Notes: generated by a model not told the origin, from the letters alone. A stretch of 64,000 bases of DNA from RGIG4608 sp964534905 (GCA_964534905.1 CAZHPZ010000002.1:1-64000); one strand, 5' to 3'; counted from the stretch's first letter, positions 25,774 through 34,412 are shown. Translations and numbers: made by a program.

Positions 25774-26340
25774 TTAAAGTAGCCCCGTGTATTGCAGTAT
25801 ACCGTTATAAATACCCTCTGCAAACAGCTCGGGGCTATTGCTCATAAGGGCTGCATCCGATGCGTTCGAAATAAAGCCCATTTCGACAAGCACCGCCGGC
25901 ATCACGGTTTTTCGCAAAACATATAGTCCCGGTCGTTCCACTATACCGCGGTTACGTAGCCCCGTTTCTCTATTCAACCAAAGCAATATATCCTCGCCAA
26001 GCTCCGAGGCCACACTCGGCTCACGGTATACGAGCACCTCGCTTCCGGACACCGAGGAATTAGTTGACGCATTTGTATGTAGGCTTACAAAATAGTCGGC
26101 TTCGAAGGCATTTGCGGCGTCCACGCGTGCACGCAGGCTGGTGGCATTAGTTGTTCCGAGACTTGACTCGGGAGTCGGACGTGACAGACGCACATCAAAC
26201 TCCTCCCTGCTTCTCAGTAAAGAGGCAAGTAATATACCGACCTCATATGTTATGTCCTGCTCAACAAAGCCGTTTCCCTCTGCACCCGCATTGGGCGACG
26301 AAGGATTATGTCCCTGGTCAATATAAATTTTTATTGCCAT
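25774..26340 (-). CDS. N-acetylmuramoyl-L-alanine amidase without signal peptide (CwlC-like)
   Basis: 188 residues forming a single Amidase_3 catalytic domain: YIDQGHNPSSPNAGAEG (first zinc His), the Glu in NGFVEQD, FVSLHTNAS (second zinc His) and AVLVEMGFISN (catalytic Glu). It cleaves the amide bond between MurNAc and the stem peptide. There is no signal peptide, membrane anchor or cell-wall-binding repeat, which fits the sporulation amidase CwlC that lyses the mother cell from inside. GGGGGT lies five bases before the ATG at 26340; an ATG four codons earlier overlaps that site. It is convergent with ligA, stop codon to stop codon. Confidence 0.87.
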   Translation of the reverse strand: MAIKIYIDQGHNPSSPNAGAEGNGFVEQDITYEVGILLASLLRSREEFDVRLSRPTPESSLGTTNATSLRARVDAANAFEADYFVSLHTNASTNSSVSGSEVLVYREPSVASELGEDILLWLNRETGLRNRGIVERPGLYVLRKTVMPAVLVEMGFISNASDAALMSNSPELFAEGIYNGILQYTGLL

Positions 26341-26411
26341 ATTTACCCCCATAAAATACAGTTATAATATCATCATATGTTAGATTATCAAAATTGTGAA
26401 AGGAGTACAGT

Positions 26412-27287
26412 ATGAACGACGCTTATAACGAAAAAAACAAAATCGAAAAAGGTATGCTCTATCTTGTTGCCACACCGATCGGAAATCTTTCCGATATTTC
26501 GGAGCGTGCCGTCAAGGTATTGTCGGAGGTCGATTTTGTTGCCGCCGAGGATACGAGAAATTCCGCAAAGCTCCTTTCCTGTCTCGGCATAAGCAAGCCG
26601 ATGGTATCTTATTTTGAGCATAACAAGCGAGAAAGGGGTCAACAAATAATCGAACGCTTACGGGACGGAGAATCCTGTGCTCTCATTACCGATGCAGGCA
26701 CTCCCGCTATCAGCGACCCCGGAGAGGATATGGTTGCACTCTGCGCCGAATCGGGCATACCGGTGACATCTATTCCCGGCGCCTGCGCCGGAATAGTTGC
26801 TCTCACTCTTTCCGCACTTCCGACAAAAAGATTTTGCTTTGAGGGATTTCTCTCCGCCAACAAGGGTGAGCGCAGAGCAAGGCTTTCGGAGCTTGAGGGC
26901 GAGCAAAGAACTATGATATTTCACGAGGCTCCGCACAAGCTGCGAACGACGCTTGACGATATGAGCGTTGCCTTCGGTCCCGACAGAAGAATTTCTCTGT
27001 GCCGAGAAATAACGAAGAAAAACGAAGAAATAATACGCACTACCCTCTCCGCAGCGGTTGAGTACTACAAGGAAAACGAGCCGCGAGGAGAATATGTTCT
27101 CGTGCTTGAGGGAGCGATATCCGCACCCAAGGAAGAAGCCTTTTGGGCAGATATGACCATAGGGGAGCACGTTAAATTCTATACGAATACAGGTCTTTCA
27201 AAAATGGATGCAATAAAGTCCTGTGCCAAGGACAGAGGCGTACACAAGAGCATAATATATAAAGAGATTTGCAGTCAGGAGAGTTAA
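26412..27287 (+). CDS. rsmI: 16S rRNA (cytidine-1402-2'-O)-methyltransferase
   Basis: 291 residues. SAM-dependent tetrapyrrole-methylase fold: LYLVATPIGNLSDISERA, VDFVAAEDTRNSAKLL, HNKRERG, ALITDAGTPAISDPG, TSIPGACAGIVALTLSALPTKRF and MIFHEAPHKLRTTL are all diagnostic. RsmI methylates the ribose of C1402 in the ribosomal P site together with RsmH. The first gene of a five-gene run (rsmI, asd, DUF3006, methyltransferase, FolC-like) with gaps of 1, 12, 2 and 5 bases, so probably one operon. GAAAGGAG precedes the ATG. A C-terminal extension (about 235-291) resembles the small helical domain of other RsmI proteins. Confidence 0.95.
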   Translation: MNDAYNEKNKIEKGMLYLVATPIGNLSDISERAVKVLSEVDFVAAEDTRNSAKLLSCLGISKPMVSYFEHNKRERGQQIIERLRDGESCALITDAGTPAISDPGEDMVALCAESGIPVTSIPGACAGIVALTLSALPTKRFCFEGFLSANKGERRARLSELEGEQRTMIFHEAPHKLRTTLDDMSVAFGPDRRISLCREITKKNEEIIRTTLSAAVEYYKENEPRGEYVLVLEGAISAPKEEAFWADMTIGEHVKFYTNTGLSKMDAIKSCAKDRGVHKSIIYKEICSQES

Positions 27288-27288
27288 T

Positions 27289-28362
27289 ATGAAGACAAGA
27301 GTTGGAATAGTAGGAGCAACGGGAATGGTAGGTCAGCGCTTTTTAACGTTGCTTGAGAATCATCCGTATTTTGAGGTAACGGCACTTGCGGCATCCAAAA
27401 GGAGCGCAGGAAAAAAATATGCCGATGCCGTAGGCTCACGCTGGAAGATGAGCACTCCGATCCCAGAAGCATTCGGAAAAATGGTTATTATTGACGCCGG
27501 AGATATTGACACAATGTCAAAGCTTGTAGACTTTGTTTTTTGTGCCGTTGATATGAAGCGTGACGAAATACTCGCACTTGAGGAATCATATGCAAAGGCG
27601 GAGATTCCCGTCGTTTCCAACAATTCGGCAAACAGATTTACGCCCGACGTGCCTATGGTCATACCGGAAGTAAATCCCGAGCATCTCGAAATAATAGCAA
27701 AGCAAAAGGAGCGCCTCGGAACAAAACGCGGTTTTATTGCCGTTAAGCCGAACTGCTCAATTCAGTCATACGTTCCCGCACTTACTCCCCTGCTTAAATT
27801 TGAGCCTTACGAAATAGTTGCAACAACATACCAAGCAATATCGGGTGCCGGAAAAACCTTTTCGGAATGGCCCGAGATGGTGGACAATGTTATTCCGTTT
27901 ATCGGCGGTGAGGAGGAGAAAAGCGAGCAGGAGCCTCTTAAGGTTTGGGGCAAAATAGAAAGCGGTGCTATCGTAAAGGCTTCCGAGCCGATAATCACAA
28001 CACAATGTATACGTGTACCCGTCAGCGACGGTCACACGGCAGCCGTGTTCGTAAAATTCAGAAAAAAACCGACAAAGGAAGAAATTTTGGAAGCTTGGCA
28101 AAATTACCGCGGACTTCCCCAGGAGCTTTCCTTGCCGCACGCTCCGAAACAGTTTATAACTTATTTTGAGGAAGAATGTCGCCCTCAGGCAAGGCTCGAC
28201 CGTGATATATACCGCGGAATGGGAGTTTGCGTCGGCAGACTTCGCCCCGACAGCATTTACGATTATAAATTCATAGGTCTTTCCCACAACACGCTTCGCG
28301 GTGCGGCAGGCGGTGCCGTTCTTATCGCAGAGCTTCTCTATAAAAAAGGTTATTTTGATTAA
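27289..28362 (+). CDS. asd: Aspartate-semialdehyde dehydrogenase, archaeal/fungal type
   Basis: 357 residues. The NADP-binding loop GIVGATGMVGQRF and the ALAASKRSAGKKY segment are typical of the archaeal/fungal branch rather than the E. coli-like branch. The catalytic Cys is in KPNCSIQ (about residue 155) and the active-site His in RVPVSDGHTAAVFV. It reduces aspartyl phosphate to the semialdehyde, the branch point to lysine, diaminopimelate, threonine and methionine. It begins one base after rsmI, with a Shine-Dalgarno sequence CAGGAGAG inside the end of that gene. This type is found in several Clostridia, so transfer need not be recent. Confidence 0.92.
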   Translation: MKTRVGIVGATGMVGQRFLTLLENHPYFEVTALAASKRSAGKKYADAVGSRWKMSTPIPEAFGKMVIIDAGDIDTMSKLVDFVFCAVDMKRDEILALEESYAKAEIPVVSNNSANRFTPDVPMVIPEVNPEHLEIIAKQKERLGTKRGFIAVKPNCSIQSYVPALTPLLKFEPYEIVATTYQAISGAGKTFSEWPEMVDNVIPFIGGEEEKSEQEPLKVWGKIESGAIVKASEPIITTQCIRVPVSDGHTAAVFVKFRKKPTKEEILEAWQNYRGLPQELSLPHAPKQFITYFEEECRPQARLDRDIYRGMGVCVGRLRPDSIYDYKFIGLSHNTLRGAAGGAVLIAELLYKKGYFD

Positions 28363-28374
28363 AGAGGTTGTTTT

Positions 28375-28626
28375 ATGACTTTAAAATTAGTTATAGACAG
28401 ATTTGAAGAAGATATCGCGGTATGTCTCGATGACAATGACAAAAGATACCATATACCGAGAGATATTTTAAAGAATATGAAAGTCAATGATATCTTTACC
28501 GTCGAACTCGACGGCAGTATTTTTCATACGCCAGTTTTTCTCACCGAAGAAACCGAAGCAACTAAAGCCGAGGTACATCAAAAAATGAACAGGCTTTTCA
28601 AAAAGCATTCCGAAAAAGAGGCATAA
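28375..28626 (+). CDS. DUF3006 small protein
   Basis: 83 residues matching DUF3006: a beta-rich barrel opening with KLVIDRFEEDIAVCLDDN, a central HIPRDILKNMKVNDIFTVELDG, and a charged C-terminal helix (KAEVHQKMNRLFKKHSEKEA). Its function is unknown. In many Clostridia such proteins accompany metallo-beta-lactamase or comEC-like proteins, which are absent here. It sits between asd and a methyltransferase gene with gaps of 12 and 2 bases, so co-transcription is likely. AAAGAGG is the ribosome binding site. Confidence 0.75.
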   Translation: MTLKLVIDRFEEDIAVCLDDNDKRYHIPRDILKNMKVNDIFTVELDGSIFHTPVFLTEETEATKAEVHQKMNRLFKKHSEKEA

Positions 28627-28628
28627 TA

Positions 28629-29804
28629 ATGACAGTTTACAATGAAAAAATATCGAATTTTGTCGAAATTATTATTTCGGCATCAGAATCTCGGATAATA
28701 AAAAAAGCCGTATGCTCAAAATCGCTTGACAAGAGCATAGTCAAAACGGTATTAACCCTTAAATCCATCTCGGGAAAGATTTGCCTTCAAGCCGAAAGCT
28801 TTCACGCAGATAACAAGGCAACGCATAAAAACATCTTTTTGTCGGATTCTGCCACGGATGATCTCTGCGCACTTATAAACTCATATATGCAGGTAAATCT
28901 TATCACAACTCTGGGCGAATGCGAGCTTAAAAGGTCAAAATCCGACAAAATAACGCTTATAGGCTGTGAGGTGCTGAAAAAGAAAATATCAGAATCCGAT
29001 AATGCACCGAAATTAGAAATCAAAAGCAACAATAACAAGAAAAATTACATTATAAGCCCAGACGCTCCCTTTCTCAAGTATCTCGGCGTAAGTGACGCAA
29101 GCGGAAGAATTCACGATAAAAAGCAGTCCAAATACCGTCAGATAAACAAATTCGTTGAAAACGTGCGTGATATATACGAGTATTTGCCCAAGGAGGGCAC
29201 CGTCGTTGTATACGACCTGTGTTGCGGAAAGAGCTATCTTTCCTTTGCGGTATATCATTATTTGAACAAAATAATGAACAGAGACGTTAAAATGCACGGC
29301 GTCGACTTGAAGAGCGATGTTATAGAATACTGTAACGGTGTTGCAAAAGAAGTCGGATTTGACGGTCTTAAGTTCTTTTGCGGAGACATAACGGAATACA
29401 AATGTGAGGAAAAGCCAGATCTTGTAATTTCCCTGCACGCTTGCGATATAGCAACCGATATAGTTCTTGAAAAGGCGGTTTCGGAAAATGCACGCGTCAT
29501 TCTTTCAACTCCGTGCTGTCATCACGAGCTCAATCACAAGATATCCTGCAAGTCGCTTTCCTTTATCACAGAGCATTCAATGCTACGTCAAAAGCTGTGT
29601 GATGCTGCCACAGATGCACTCAGGCTCAAAATGCTTGAGGCAAATAACTATTCCTGTGCAGCTCTTGAGTTGATTGACCCCGAGGAAACTCCTAAAAACA
29701 TACTTCTCCGTGCCATAAAGCGCCCCAATACGCCTACCAATCTCAAACGCTGTGAAATTGCAATGCAGGAATATGAGCAAGCAAGGAAATTTCTGCTCGG
29801 CTGA
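28629..29804 (+). CDS. Class I SAM-dependent methyltransferase (Methyltransf_32 family)
   Basis: 391 residues. Residues 1-120 form an N-terminal domain of unknown fold rich in Lys and Ser. The Rossmann methyltransferase domain begins about 150 with the conserved FLKYLGVSD and YRQINKFVE segments, then SAM motif I VVYDLCCGKSYLSFAVYHYL, HGVDLKSDVIEYC as motif II, DLVISLHACDIATD and the late motif STPCCHHELNH. This HACD/PCCH pattern is characteristic of the methyltransferase 32 family, related to METTL25 and GSTCD proteins. An RNA or protein target is likely but unknown. It is two bases after the DUF3006 gene. Confidence 0.85.
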   Translation: MTVYNEKISNFVEIIISASESRIIKKAVCSKSLDKSIVKTVLTLKSISGKICLQAESFHADNKATHKNIFLSDSATDDLCALINSYMQVNLITTLGECELKRSKSDKITLIGCEVLKKKISESDNAPKLEIKSNNNKKNYIISPDAPFLKYLGVSDASGRIHDKKQSKYRQINKFVENVRDIYEYLPKEGTVVVYDLCCGKSYLSFAVYHYLNKIMNRDVKMHGVDLKSDVIEYCNGVAKEVGFDGLKFFCGDITEYKCEEKPDLVISLHACDIATDIVLEKAVSENARVILSTPCCHHELNHKISCKSLSFITEHSMLRQKLCDAATDALRLKMLEANNYSCAALELIDPEETPKNILLRAIKRPNTPTNLKRCEIAMQEYEQARKFLLG

Positions 29805-29809
29805 GATAT

Positions 29810-30774
29810 ATGCTGTACAAAAATCTGAAAAAGTATCTCAATGAGAATACAGGCACGGATAATTACACCGCACTTGCTCTTATTCCGAGAAAAATAGGAT
29901 CAAAATTAATATTTTTTGTCGGTGACAGAGCGCCTAACACCTCTGCCTTTATGTCGTCGATAATGGCGAGAGAAGGCATATCACACACAAGATATATAAA
30001 TTCGGATATTATCGAATGCAAGGATCGATATCTGCAAAACGGAAAGCAAATTTATATAAGCGAAATCTGTCATGAATATCAATACGTCGCAAAAAAGACA
30101 AAACGTTCGATATCGGGAGATTGGACATTGCTCTCCGTGCACTGCGGTGCAAGGAAGAATATATGCTTCTTGACGTGACAAACGATATATACGAGGTCTT
30201 GATAAAGAATTCAAGCCTTAAGCCGTTTTCCGTTATATTCTGCAATTCATCCGACGAGGATAACGAAAAACTTATTTCAATTACTCCAAGCGGTGTCGGT
30301 AAAATAGTCTCGCTCTCTCAAAGGGATAATTACGACTATATTTCAAGTGCAAAAAATCCGAGCGGCGTTCACTTGAGTTACTCGTCGCCGAATAAATTTA
30401 TCGTTTTTCACGGCGACACGTATCATACCGAATTTTTTCGTTACGATGAATTATATACCATTCCCTCCGTTGATACAAGCAATATAGAGCTTGCCTGCCT
30501 TGCAATCGAAGCGGCAAATGTAATCTTTCACATATCCTATCCCTACATATACCAAGGGCTTGAAAGATCGAATCCGATATACGGCGTAAAATGCCATCAT
30601 TCGGAACCATGCGTATTTTTCAAGATCGGCAGTGGAGAATATAAGCTTCATCCGCATATTAAGCCCGAGATCGTATACGAAAAGGATTTTAGAGGCGAGC
30701 GACCGAAATGCCCCACCCTGTACATAGGCTCGAATGCTTTTTACGACGAGGTAAAAAAGATACTGAAAACATAA
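29810..30774 (+). pseudogene. FolC/Mur-ligase-like gene split by a -1 frame change
   Basis: Two overlapping reading frames, 29810-30178 and one open from about 30076 to 30774, read as one FolC-like protein of about 321 residues if the ribosome or sequence shifts -1. The N-terminal part keeps the FolC arrangement FVGDRAPNTSAFMSSIMA, corresponding to the GTNGKGS loop but with its Gly and Lys residues lost, and the ERI-like and IS segments. The second part, TFDIGRLDIALRALRCKEEYMLLDVTND, matches the following strand and helix where FolC has EVGLGG, also degenerate. So even joined it is unlikely to bind ATP in the usual way. The shift falls at A AAA AAG (30091-30097). It may be a pseudogene, a sequencing error in a six-A run, or programmed frameshifting. 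No clear Shine-Dalgarno sequence is seen; it is probably coupled to the upstream gene. Confidence 0.55.
30091..30097 (+). other. A AAA AAG slippery heptamer at the frame junction
   Basis: In the zero frame the codons are GCA AAA AAG ACA, the same codon context as the E. coli dnaX frameshift site. A -1 slip gives GAC AAA ACG, which leads straight into the second frame. The zero frame stops at 30178 and the -1 frame is open only from about 30076, so the switch must lie in this interval. A short stem GGAGA/TCTCC at 30116-30136 is a weak candidate stimulator. Confidence 0.45.
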
Positions 30775-30811
30775 AAAAGCAACTGTAAAACAAAATTACA
30801 GTTGCTTTTTT
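30773..30811. terminator. Bidirectional terminator between the FolC-like gene and ddl
   Basis: AAAAAAGCAACTGTAA and its perfect reverse complement form a 16-bp stem with a seven-base loop. There are six T on each strand, so it ends both the rsmI operon and the convergent ddl. Confidence 0.9.
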
Positions 30812-31819
30812 CTATTTAAGTGCAAGCGCTATGAGCTTCAGACAAAGAGAGTTATAATCTATTCCGCTTGCCTGAGCCTCTTGAGGAAGCAAGCTTGTGG
30901 GAGTCATACCCGGAAGTGCATTTGCCTCCAAAAAGTAAAATTCGCCGTCCTCACCGAGAATAAAATCTATTCTCGAATATGAGCCGAGTCGAAGAACTCT
31001 GTGCGCACGCTCGGCAAGCTTGCAAAGCCTTGCCGTTTGATCCGATTCCAGCGGAGCGGGACATATTTCCCTTGCAAGACCTGCCTGATATTTGACCTTA
31101 TAGTTATAAAAATCACCGGTTGCGATTATTTCTATTGGCGGCAAAGCTTCACCGTTGATTATTCCGACTGAGAATTCTCTGCCCTTGACCTGTCTTTCTA
31201 TAAGAATATTATTCGAATATTTTTCCGCCTCATCAAGTGCTTCGTTAAGATCGCTCTCGCCCAAAACTCTTGTAACACCGACACTTGAGCCGTTATCCGC
31301 AGGCTTTACAAAGCAAGGTATAAGCGAGCGAAGCTCTTCTCTGTCGCTCTTATTGGTGAGCCACTGCGCTGTCGGTATACCGGCATTCGCTATCAGCTCC
31401 TTGGAAATAATCTTATCCATAGATATTGCACACGCAAGTGACGAGCTGCCTGTAAATTTAATGCCGTTCATTTCAAGCAGAGCCTGAAGCTTTCCGTTTT
31501 CTCCGACGCCTCCATGCAATGCAAGAAACGTAACATCTGCCATTTTACAGAATTCGATTACGTTTTTACCTACCGGATTACTTATACCTCCATTGCTTTT
31601 TATAATTTCTTCAAGATTAGGTGCAGTCTCCGATATCTTATAGCTATATTTACGGGGCTCGCCCGAAAAATTCATATCATTGCGTTCAATTCCGTAATAA
31701 AGGTCGACCAGAACAGCTCTGTGACCGCATTGTGCAAGTGCATTTGCAATCAAAGATCCGGAAGCGAGAGAAACGTCTCTCTCCATACTAAGTCCGCCTG
31801 CCAAAACAACTATATTCAT
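30812..31819 (-). CDS. ddl: D-alanine--D-alanine ligase
   Basis: 335 residues with an ATP-grasp fold. Visible motifs: VVLAGGLSMERDVSLASG (substrate Glu), FLALHGGVGENGKLQALLE, FTGSSSLACAISMDK, CFVKPADNGSSVGVTRV (ATP-binding Lys), NYKVKYQAG (omega loop) and YSRIDFILGEDGEFYFLEANALPGMTPTSLLP. It joins two D-alanines for the peptidoglycan stem pentapeptide. The omega loop YKVKYQ is of the D-Ala-D-Ala rather than the vancomycin-resistance EKY type, so the product is expected to be D-Ala-D-Ala. AAGAGGTC precedes the ATG; the gene lies 23 bases after the HTH-serine dehydratase fusion and may be co-transcribed with it. Confidence 0.93.
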   Translation of the reverse strand: MNIVVLAGGLSMERDVSLASGSLIANALAQCGHRAVLVDLYYGIERNDMNFSGEPRKYSYKISETAPNLEEIIKSNGGISNPVGKNVIEFCKMADVTFLALHGGVGENGKLQALLEMNGIKFTGSSSLACAISMDKIISKELIANAGIPTAQWLTNKSDREELRSLIPCFVKPADNGSSVGVTRVLGESDLNEALDEAEKYSNNILIERQVKGREFSVGIINGEALPPIEIIATGDFYNYKVKYQAGLAREICPAPLESDQTARLCKLAERAHRVLRLGSYSRIDFILGEDGEFYFLEANALPGMTPTSLLPQEAQASGIDYNSLCLKLIALALK

Positions 31820-31842
31820 TAAAATGACCTCTTTTCAGTATA

Positions 31843-33279
31843 TTATATGCCGTTAAAGGAAATTTTTGCAAGCCCGGCCTCGCTCGTTTCCTTATATGCA
31901 GGTGACATATCGTCCCCTGTTTCCTTCATCGCTATGACTACCTTATCAAATGATATCTTTCTTGTATCAAAAAGAAGCGTTGCGAGATTTGCGGCATTTA
32001 TGGCTCTCATAGCCGCAACCGCGTTTCTTTCAATACAAGGTATCTGAACAAGACCGCATATGGGATCGCATGTAAGACCGAGATGATGCTCAAGAGCTAT
32101 CTCCGCAGCATATTCTATTTCGTCAATATTCATTCCGTAAAGCTCCGCAAGAGCCGCTGCCGCCATAGAGCAGGCGCTTCCTATTTCCGCTTGACATCCG
32201 CATTCGGCACCCGATATGGAAGCATTATGCTTTATAAGATTTCCTATAACTCCAGCGGTTATGAGCGCTTTTATTATATCGGAATCACTAACACCCTTTT
32301 TTTCCTGATGATAGAGCATCACGGCAGGCAAAACTCCCGCCGCACCGCAAGTCGGAGCGGTAACTATTCTCTCTCCCGCCGCATTTTGTTCACCTACGGC
32401 AAATGCATAAGCACAAACGATTCTATTCTCACGGGTTTCGCGGTTTTCATCGCTTTGATGTGTCAGGAAAAGCTGCTTTGCCTTTTTATGCACGTCAAGA
32501 CCTCCCGGCAATATTCCCTCATCGGCAAGTCCCGCTTCAATAGAACGCTTCATAGCACTCCATATATGCTGCATATATTCAATGAAACCCTCTCCCTCGA
32601 TTTCACAGGCATATTCCCAAATTCGCATATTATGCTCTCGGCAATAATCCGCAATATCCTTGAATGTATCAAGAGCATATATCATTTCGCTCTCCACAAG
32701 CGTTTCTCCGTCGGCAACTATACTGCCGCCGCCTACGCTGTAAAAGCGTTGTCTTGCAATTTCGACATTTCCGTCAAGTGCTATAAGATCCAATGTATTC
32801 GGATGAACGGTACAAATATAATCATAATCAAACTCAACGTCGCACACGGCAGGCAAAAAAGTCTGCTTTATAACATAATCCGTGCCATGTCCCTTACCTG
32901 TCTTTGAAAGCGAACCGTACAACACCGCCTTATACCGAGTTGCGGGATGCTCGCTCTTAAACCTTATGCAAGCACGCTCCGGTCCTATTGTATGCGAGCT
33001 TGACGGGCCTCTCCCTATCTTATAAAACTCCCTTAAAGACGACATTCCGTGCTTTTTCGCTATTCTTTTGCTTTGAGTTTCCTCGGGCTGATAAAAATAT
33101 GTTATGGACACACCGAATATTTTGGCAATCTTCATAAGATTCGAAGCTGATGGATTGGAAATACTTTTTTCCCATTTTGAAACCGCTTGCTCGGAAATTC
33201 CGATGGCTTCGGCAAGCTCCTTTTGAGTTATACCCTTACTTTTTCTGAGCTTTTTTATTCTCTCGCCTTGACTTTTCAT
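31843..33279 (-). CDS. XRE-family HTH fused to [4Fe-4S] L-serine dehydratase
   Basis: 478 residues joining two complete modules. Residues 1-66 are a Cro/CI-type helix-turn-helix (GERIKKLRKSKGITQKELAE then AIGISEQAVSKWEKSISNPS). Residues about 80-478 are a single-chain L-serine ammonia-lyase: beta domain with GRGPSSSHTIGPERA, then alpha domain with the Fe-S cluster Cys residues in APTCGAAGVLP, GAECGCQAEIGSACSM and LTCDPICGL. The enzyme part converts L-serine to pyruvate and ammonia in the cytosol. The DNA-binding part suggests that it senses or reports serine, cluster state or oxygen and regulates its own gene: a perfect palindrome overlaps the expected transcription start. GGAGG is four bases before the ATG. 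A sequencing join is unlikely because a single frame and one promoter serve both. Confidence 0.9.
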   Translation of the reverse strand: MKSQGERIKKLRKSKGITQKELAEAIGISEQAVSKWEKSISNPSASNLMKIAKIFGVSITYFYQPEETQSKRIAKKHGMSSLREFYKIGRGPSSSHTIGPERACIRFKSEHPATRYKAVLYGSLSKTGKGHGTDYVIKQTFLPAVCDVEFDYDYICTVHPNTLDLIALDGNVEIARQRFYSVGGGSIVADGETLVESEMIYALDTFKDIADYCREHNMRIWEYACEIEGEGFIEYMQHIWSAMKRSIEAGLADEGILPGGLDVHKKAKQLFLTHQSDENRETRENRIVCAYAFAVGEQNAAGERIVTAPTCGAAGVLPAVMLYHQEKKGVSDSDIIKALITAGVIGNLIKHNASISGAECGCQAEIGSACSMAAAALAELYGMNIDEIEYAAEIALEHHLGLTCDPICGLVQIPCIERNAVAAMRAINAANLATLLFDTRKISFDKVVIAMKETGDDMSPAYKETSEAGLAKISFNGI

Positions 33280-33290
33280 AATTCCTCCGA

Positions 33291-33307
33291 ATCAACTAAA
33301 GGTTGAT
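33291..33307. promoter_or_regulatory. Candidate operator of the HTH-serine dehydratase
   Basis: ATCAAC, five bases and GTTGAT form a perfect inverted repeat, centred about five bases downstream of the predicted transcription start and just ahead of the ribosome binding site. A protein bound here would block initiation or clearance, as expected for an autorepressing XRE regulator. Confidence 0.5.
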
Positions 33308-33310
33308 ATT

Positions 33311-33339
33311 ATTTTACCAAAATAATAAGCGTTTGTCAA
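33311..33339 (-). promoter_or_regulatory. Promoter of the HTH-serine dehydratase
   Basis: On the minus strand TTGACA (33334-33339) and TAAAAT (33311-33316) have a 17-bp spacer and a TGG extension before the -10 box: a strong consensus promoter. Confidence 0.75.
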
Positions 33340-33353
33340 TCTAATTATCAATA

Positions 33354-34322
33354 TTATCCGTTTTTATTTTGATATATTTCAACTATTTTTTTGCCGAACT
33401 CTCTTCCGAGCATAAGCTCCGATACCGAATCATAGTGAGCGACATCAGGCTCGCCATGCGGCTCCGCATTTACGGTAAGTCCGAGCTCTATTGTAGAAAA
33501 ATAGATATTAAACTCCGAAAGCTGTGAAAATCGCTCCTTAGCCTCATTTATTTTCGGATAGCACTCCCACGCATAGCTGTCGGATATACCTGCGTCTATA
33601 AAATATATTCCGTTATCCGAGGCATAATTTGCAAAATCCTCACGCATATATTTCACAAAATTCACCGTATTCTCATAATATTTTTCGGATTTTTCTTCAT
33701 TCGAATCACTTTCGCCCTGCATCCAGCATATTGCGCCTATGCTCGCCTGATAATTTTTATCCGAAAGATAAGTCATATAAGTATCGGTAAAAGTCTTAAG
33801 TGCTTTATATATAGCGCCACGCTCACCGTTTTTGAGCCACTGATAATTCAAATTCGTACCCGAATAGGTATACTTCAAAATAATTATCTTCTCATCGGGA
33901 AACGCCTCTGTCAGTACCTCCGCCATTCCGACCTCTGGACCGAAAAATCCGTCGGCAGCACCGCACTTTGTATTTACGGGAAGAAATTTTCCGTTACTTG
34001 TATTATTCCAATCATCAATGCAGTAATTGATAAGTATATTTTCAAATCCGTTTTCATATATCGCATACTGCTCATCGCCGACATTATCCTTTAAATAGTC
34101 GGAACGTGAGGCGCCGCTTGCATTGCTCTGCCCCAAAAGCAAAATAACCTTAATAGGACTTCCCTCTCCGTCAGGCAAGCAATCAACGACCTTAAAATCC
34201 GTATTTAGCTGCCACTCATCGGACTCCGTGAAAAATCCCTTAATATAATCAATTACCGTACAAGATGTCAGGATTAACGAAGCTGTCAGAAAAAGCGCAA
34301 TAAATAAAACAAACCTTTTCAT
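33354..34322 (-). CDS. SASA-domain carbohydrate esterase-like lipoprotein
   Basis: 322 residues. The first 20 are a lipoprotein signal (MKRFVLFIALFLTASLILTSC) with lipobox LTSC, so Cys becomes lipidated on the outer face of the membrane. The mature part is an SGNH-type esterase of the sialate O-acetylesterase family (SASA): nucleophile Ser in ILLLGQSNASGASR, the GPEVGMAE region, CWMQGESDS, and a C-terminal Asp/His pair in PDVAHYDS. It probably removes acetyl groups from host or plant glycans. The start at 34322 has AAGGGGTG upstream; an in-frame ATG 18 codons earlier would hide the signal peptide. It is monocistronic. Confidence 0.83.
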   Translation of the reverse strand: MKRFVLFIALFLTASLILTSCTVIDYIKGFFTESDEWQLNTDFKVVDCLPDGEGSPIKVILLLGQSNASGASRSDYLKDNVGDEQYAIYENGFENILINYCIDDWNNTSNGKFLPVNTKCGAADGFFGPEVGMAEVLTEAFPDEKIIILKYTYSGTNLNYQWLKNGERGAIYKALKTFTDTYMTYLSDKNYQASIGAICWMQGESDSNEEKSEKYYENTVNFVKYMREDFANYASDNGIYFIDAGISDSYAWECYPKINEAKERFSQLSEFNIYFSTIELGLTVNAEPHGEPDVAHYDSVSELMLGREFGKKIVEIYQNKNG

Positions 34323-34383
34323 AATACACCCCTTATTTTTTATGTAAATTATATCATATCCCACATCTGTTTTCAATATTATA

Positions 34384-34412
34384 TTGACTTTTCATCAAAA
34401 AAAGGTTACAAT
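34384..34412 (+). promoter_or_regulatory. Promoter of the SpoU-family methyltransferase
   Basis: TTGACT at 34384-34389 and TACAAT at 34407-34412 with a 17-bp spacer, about 30 bases ahead of the ATG at 34440. Confidence 0.65.

Noticed and set aside
30812..31819. VanA/VanB-type D-Ala-D-lactate ligase
   Set aside because: The omega-loop reads YKVKY as in ordinary Ddl, and no vanH/vanX-like genes are near.
32083..32907. Long open frame on the + strand opposite the serine dehydratase gene (274 codons)
   Set aside because: It lies wholly antisense to a gene with clear catalytic motifs, lacks a ribosome binding site and has no recognisable domain. Codon-phase mirroring explains its length.
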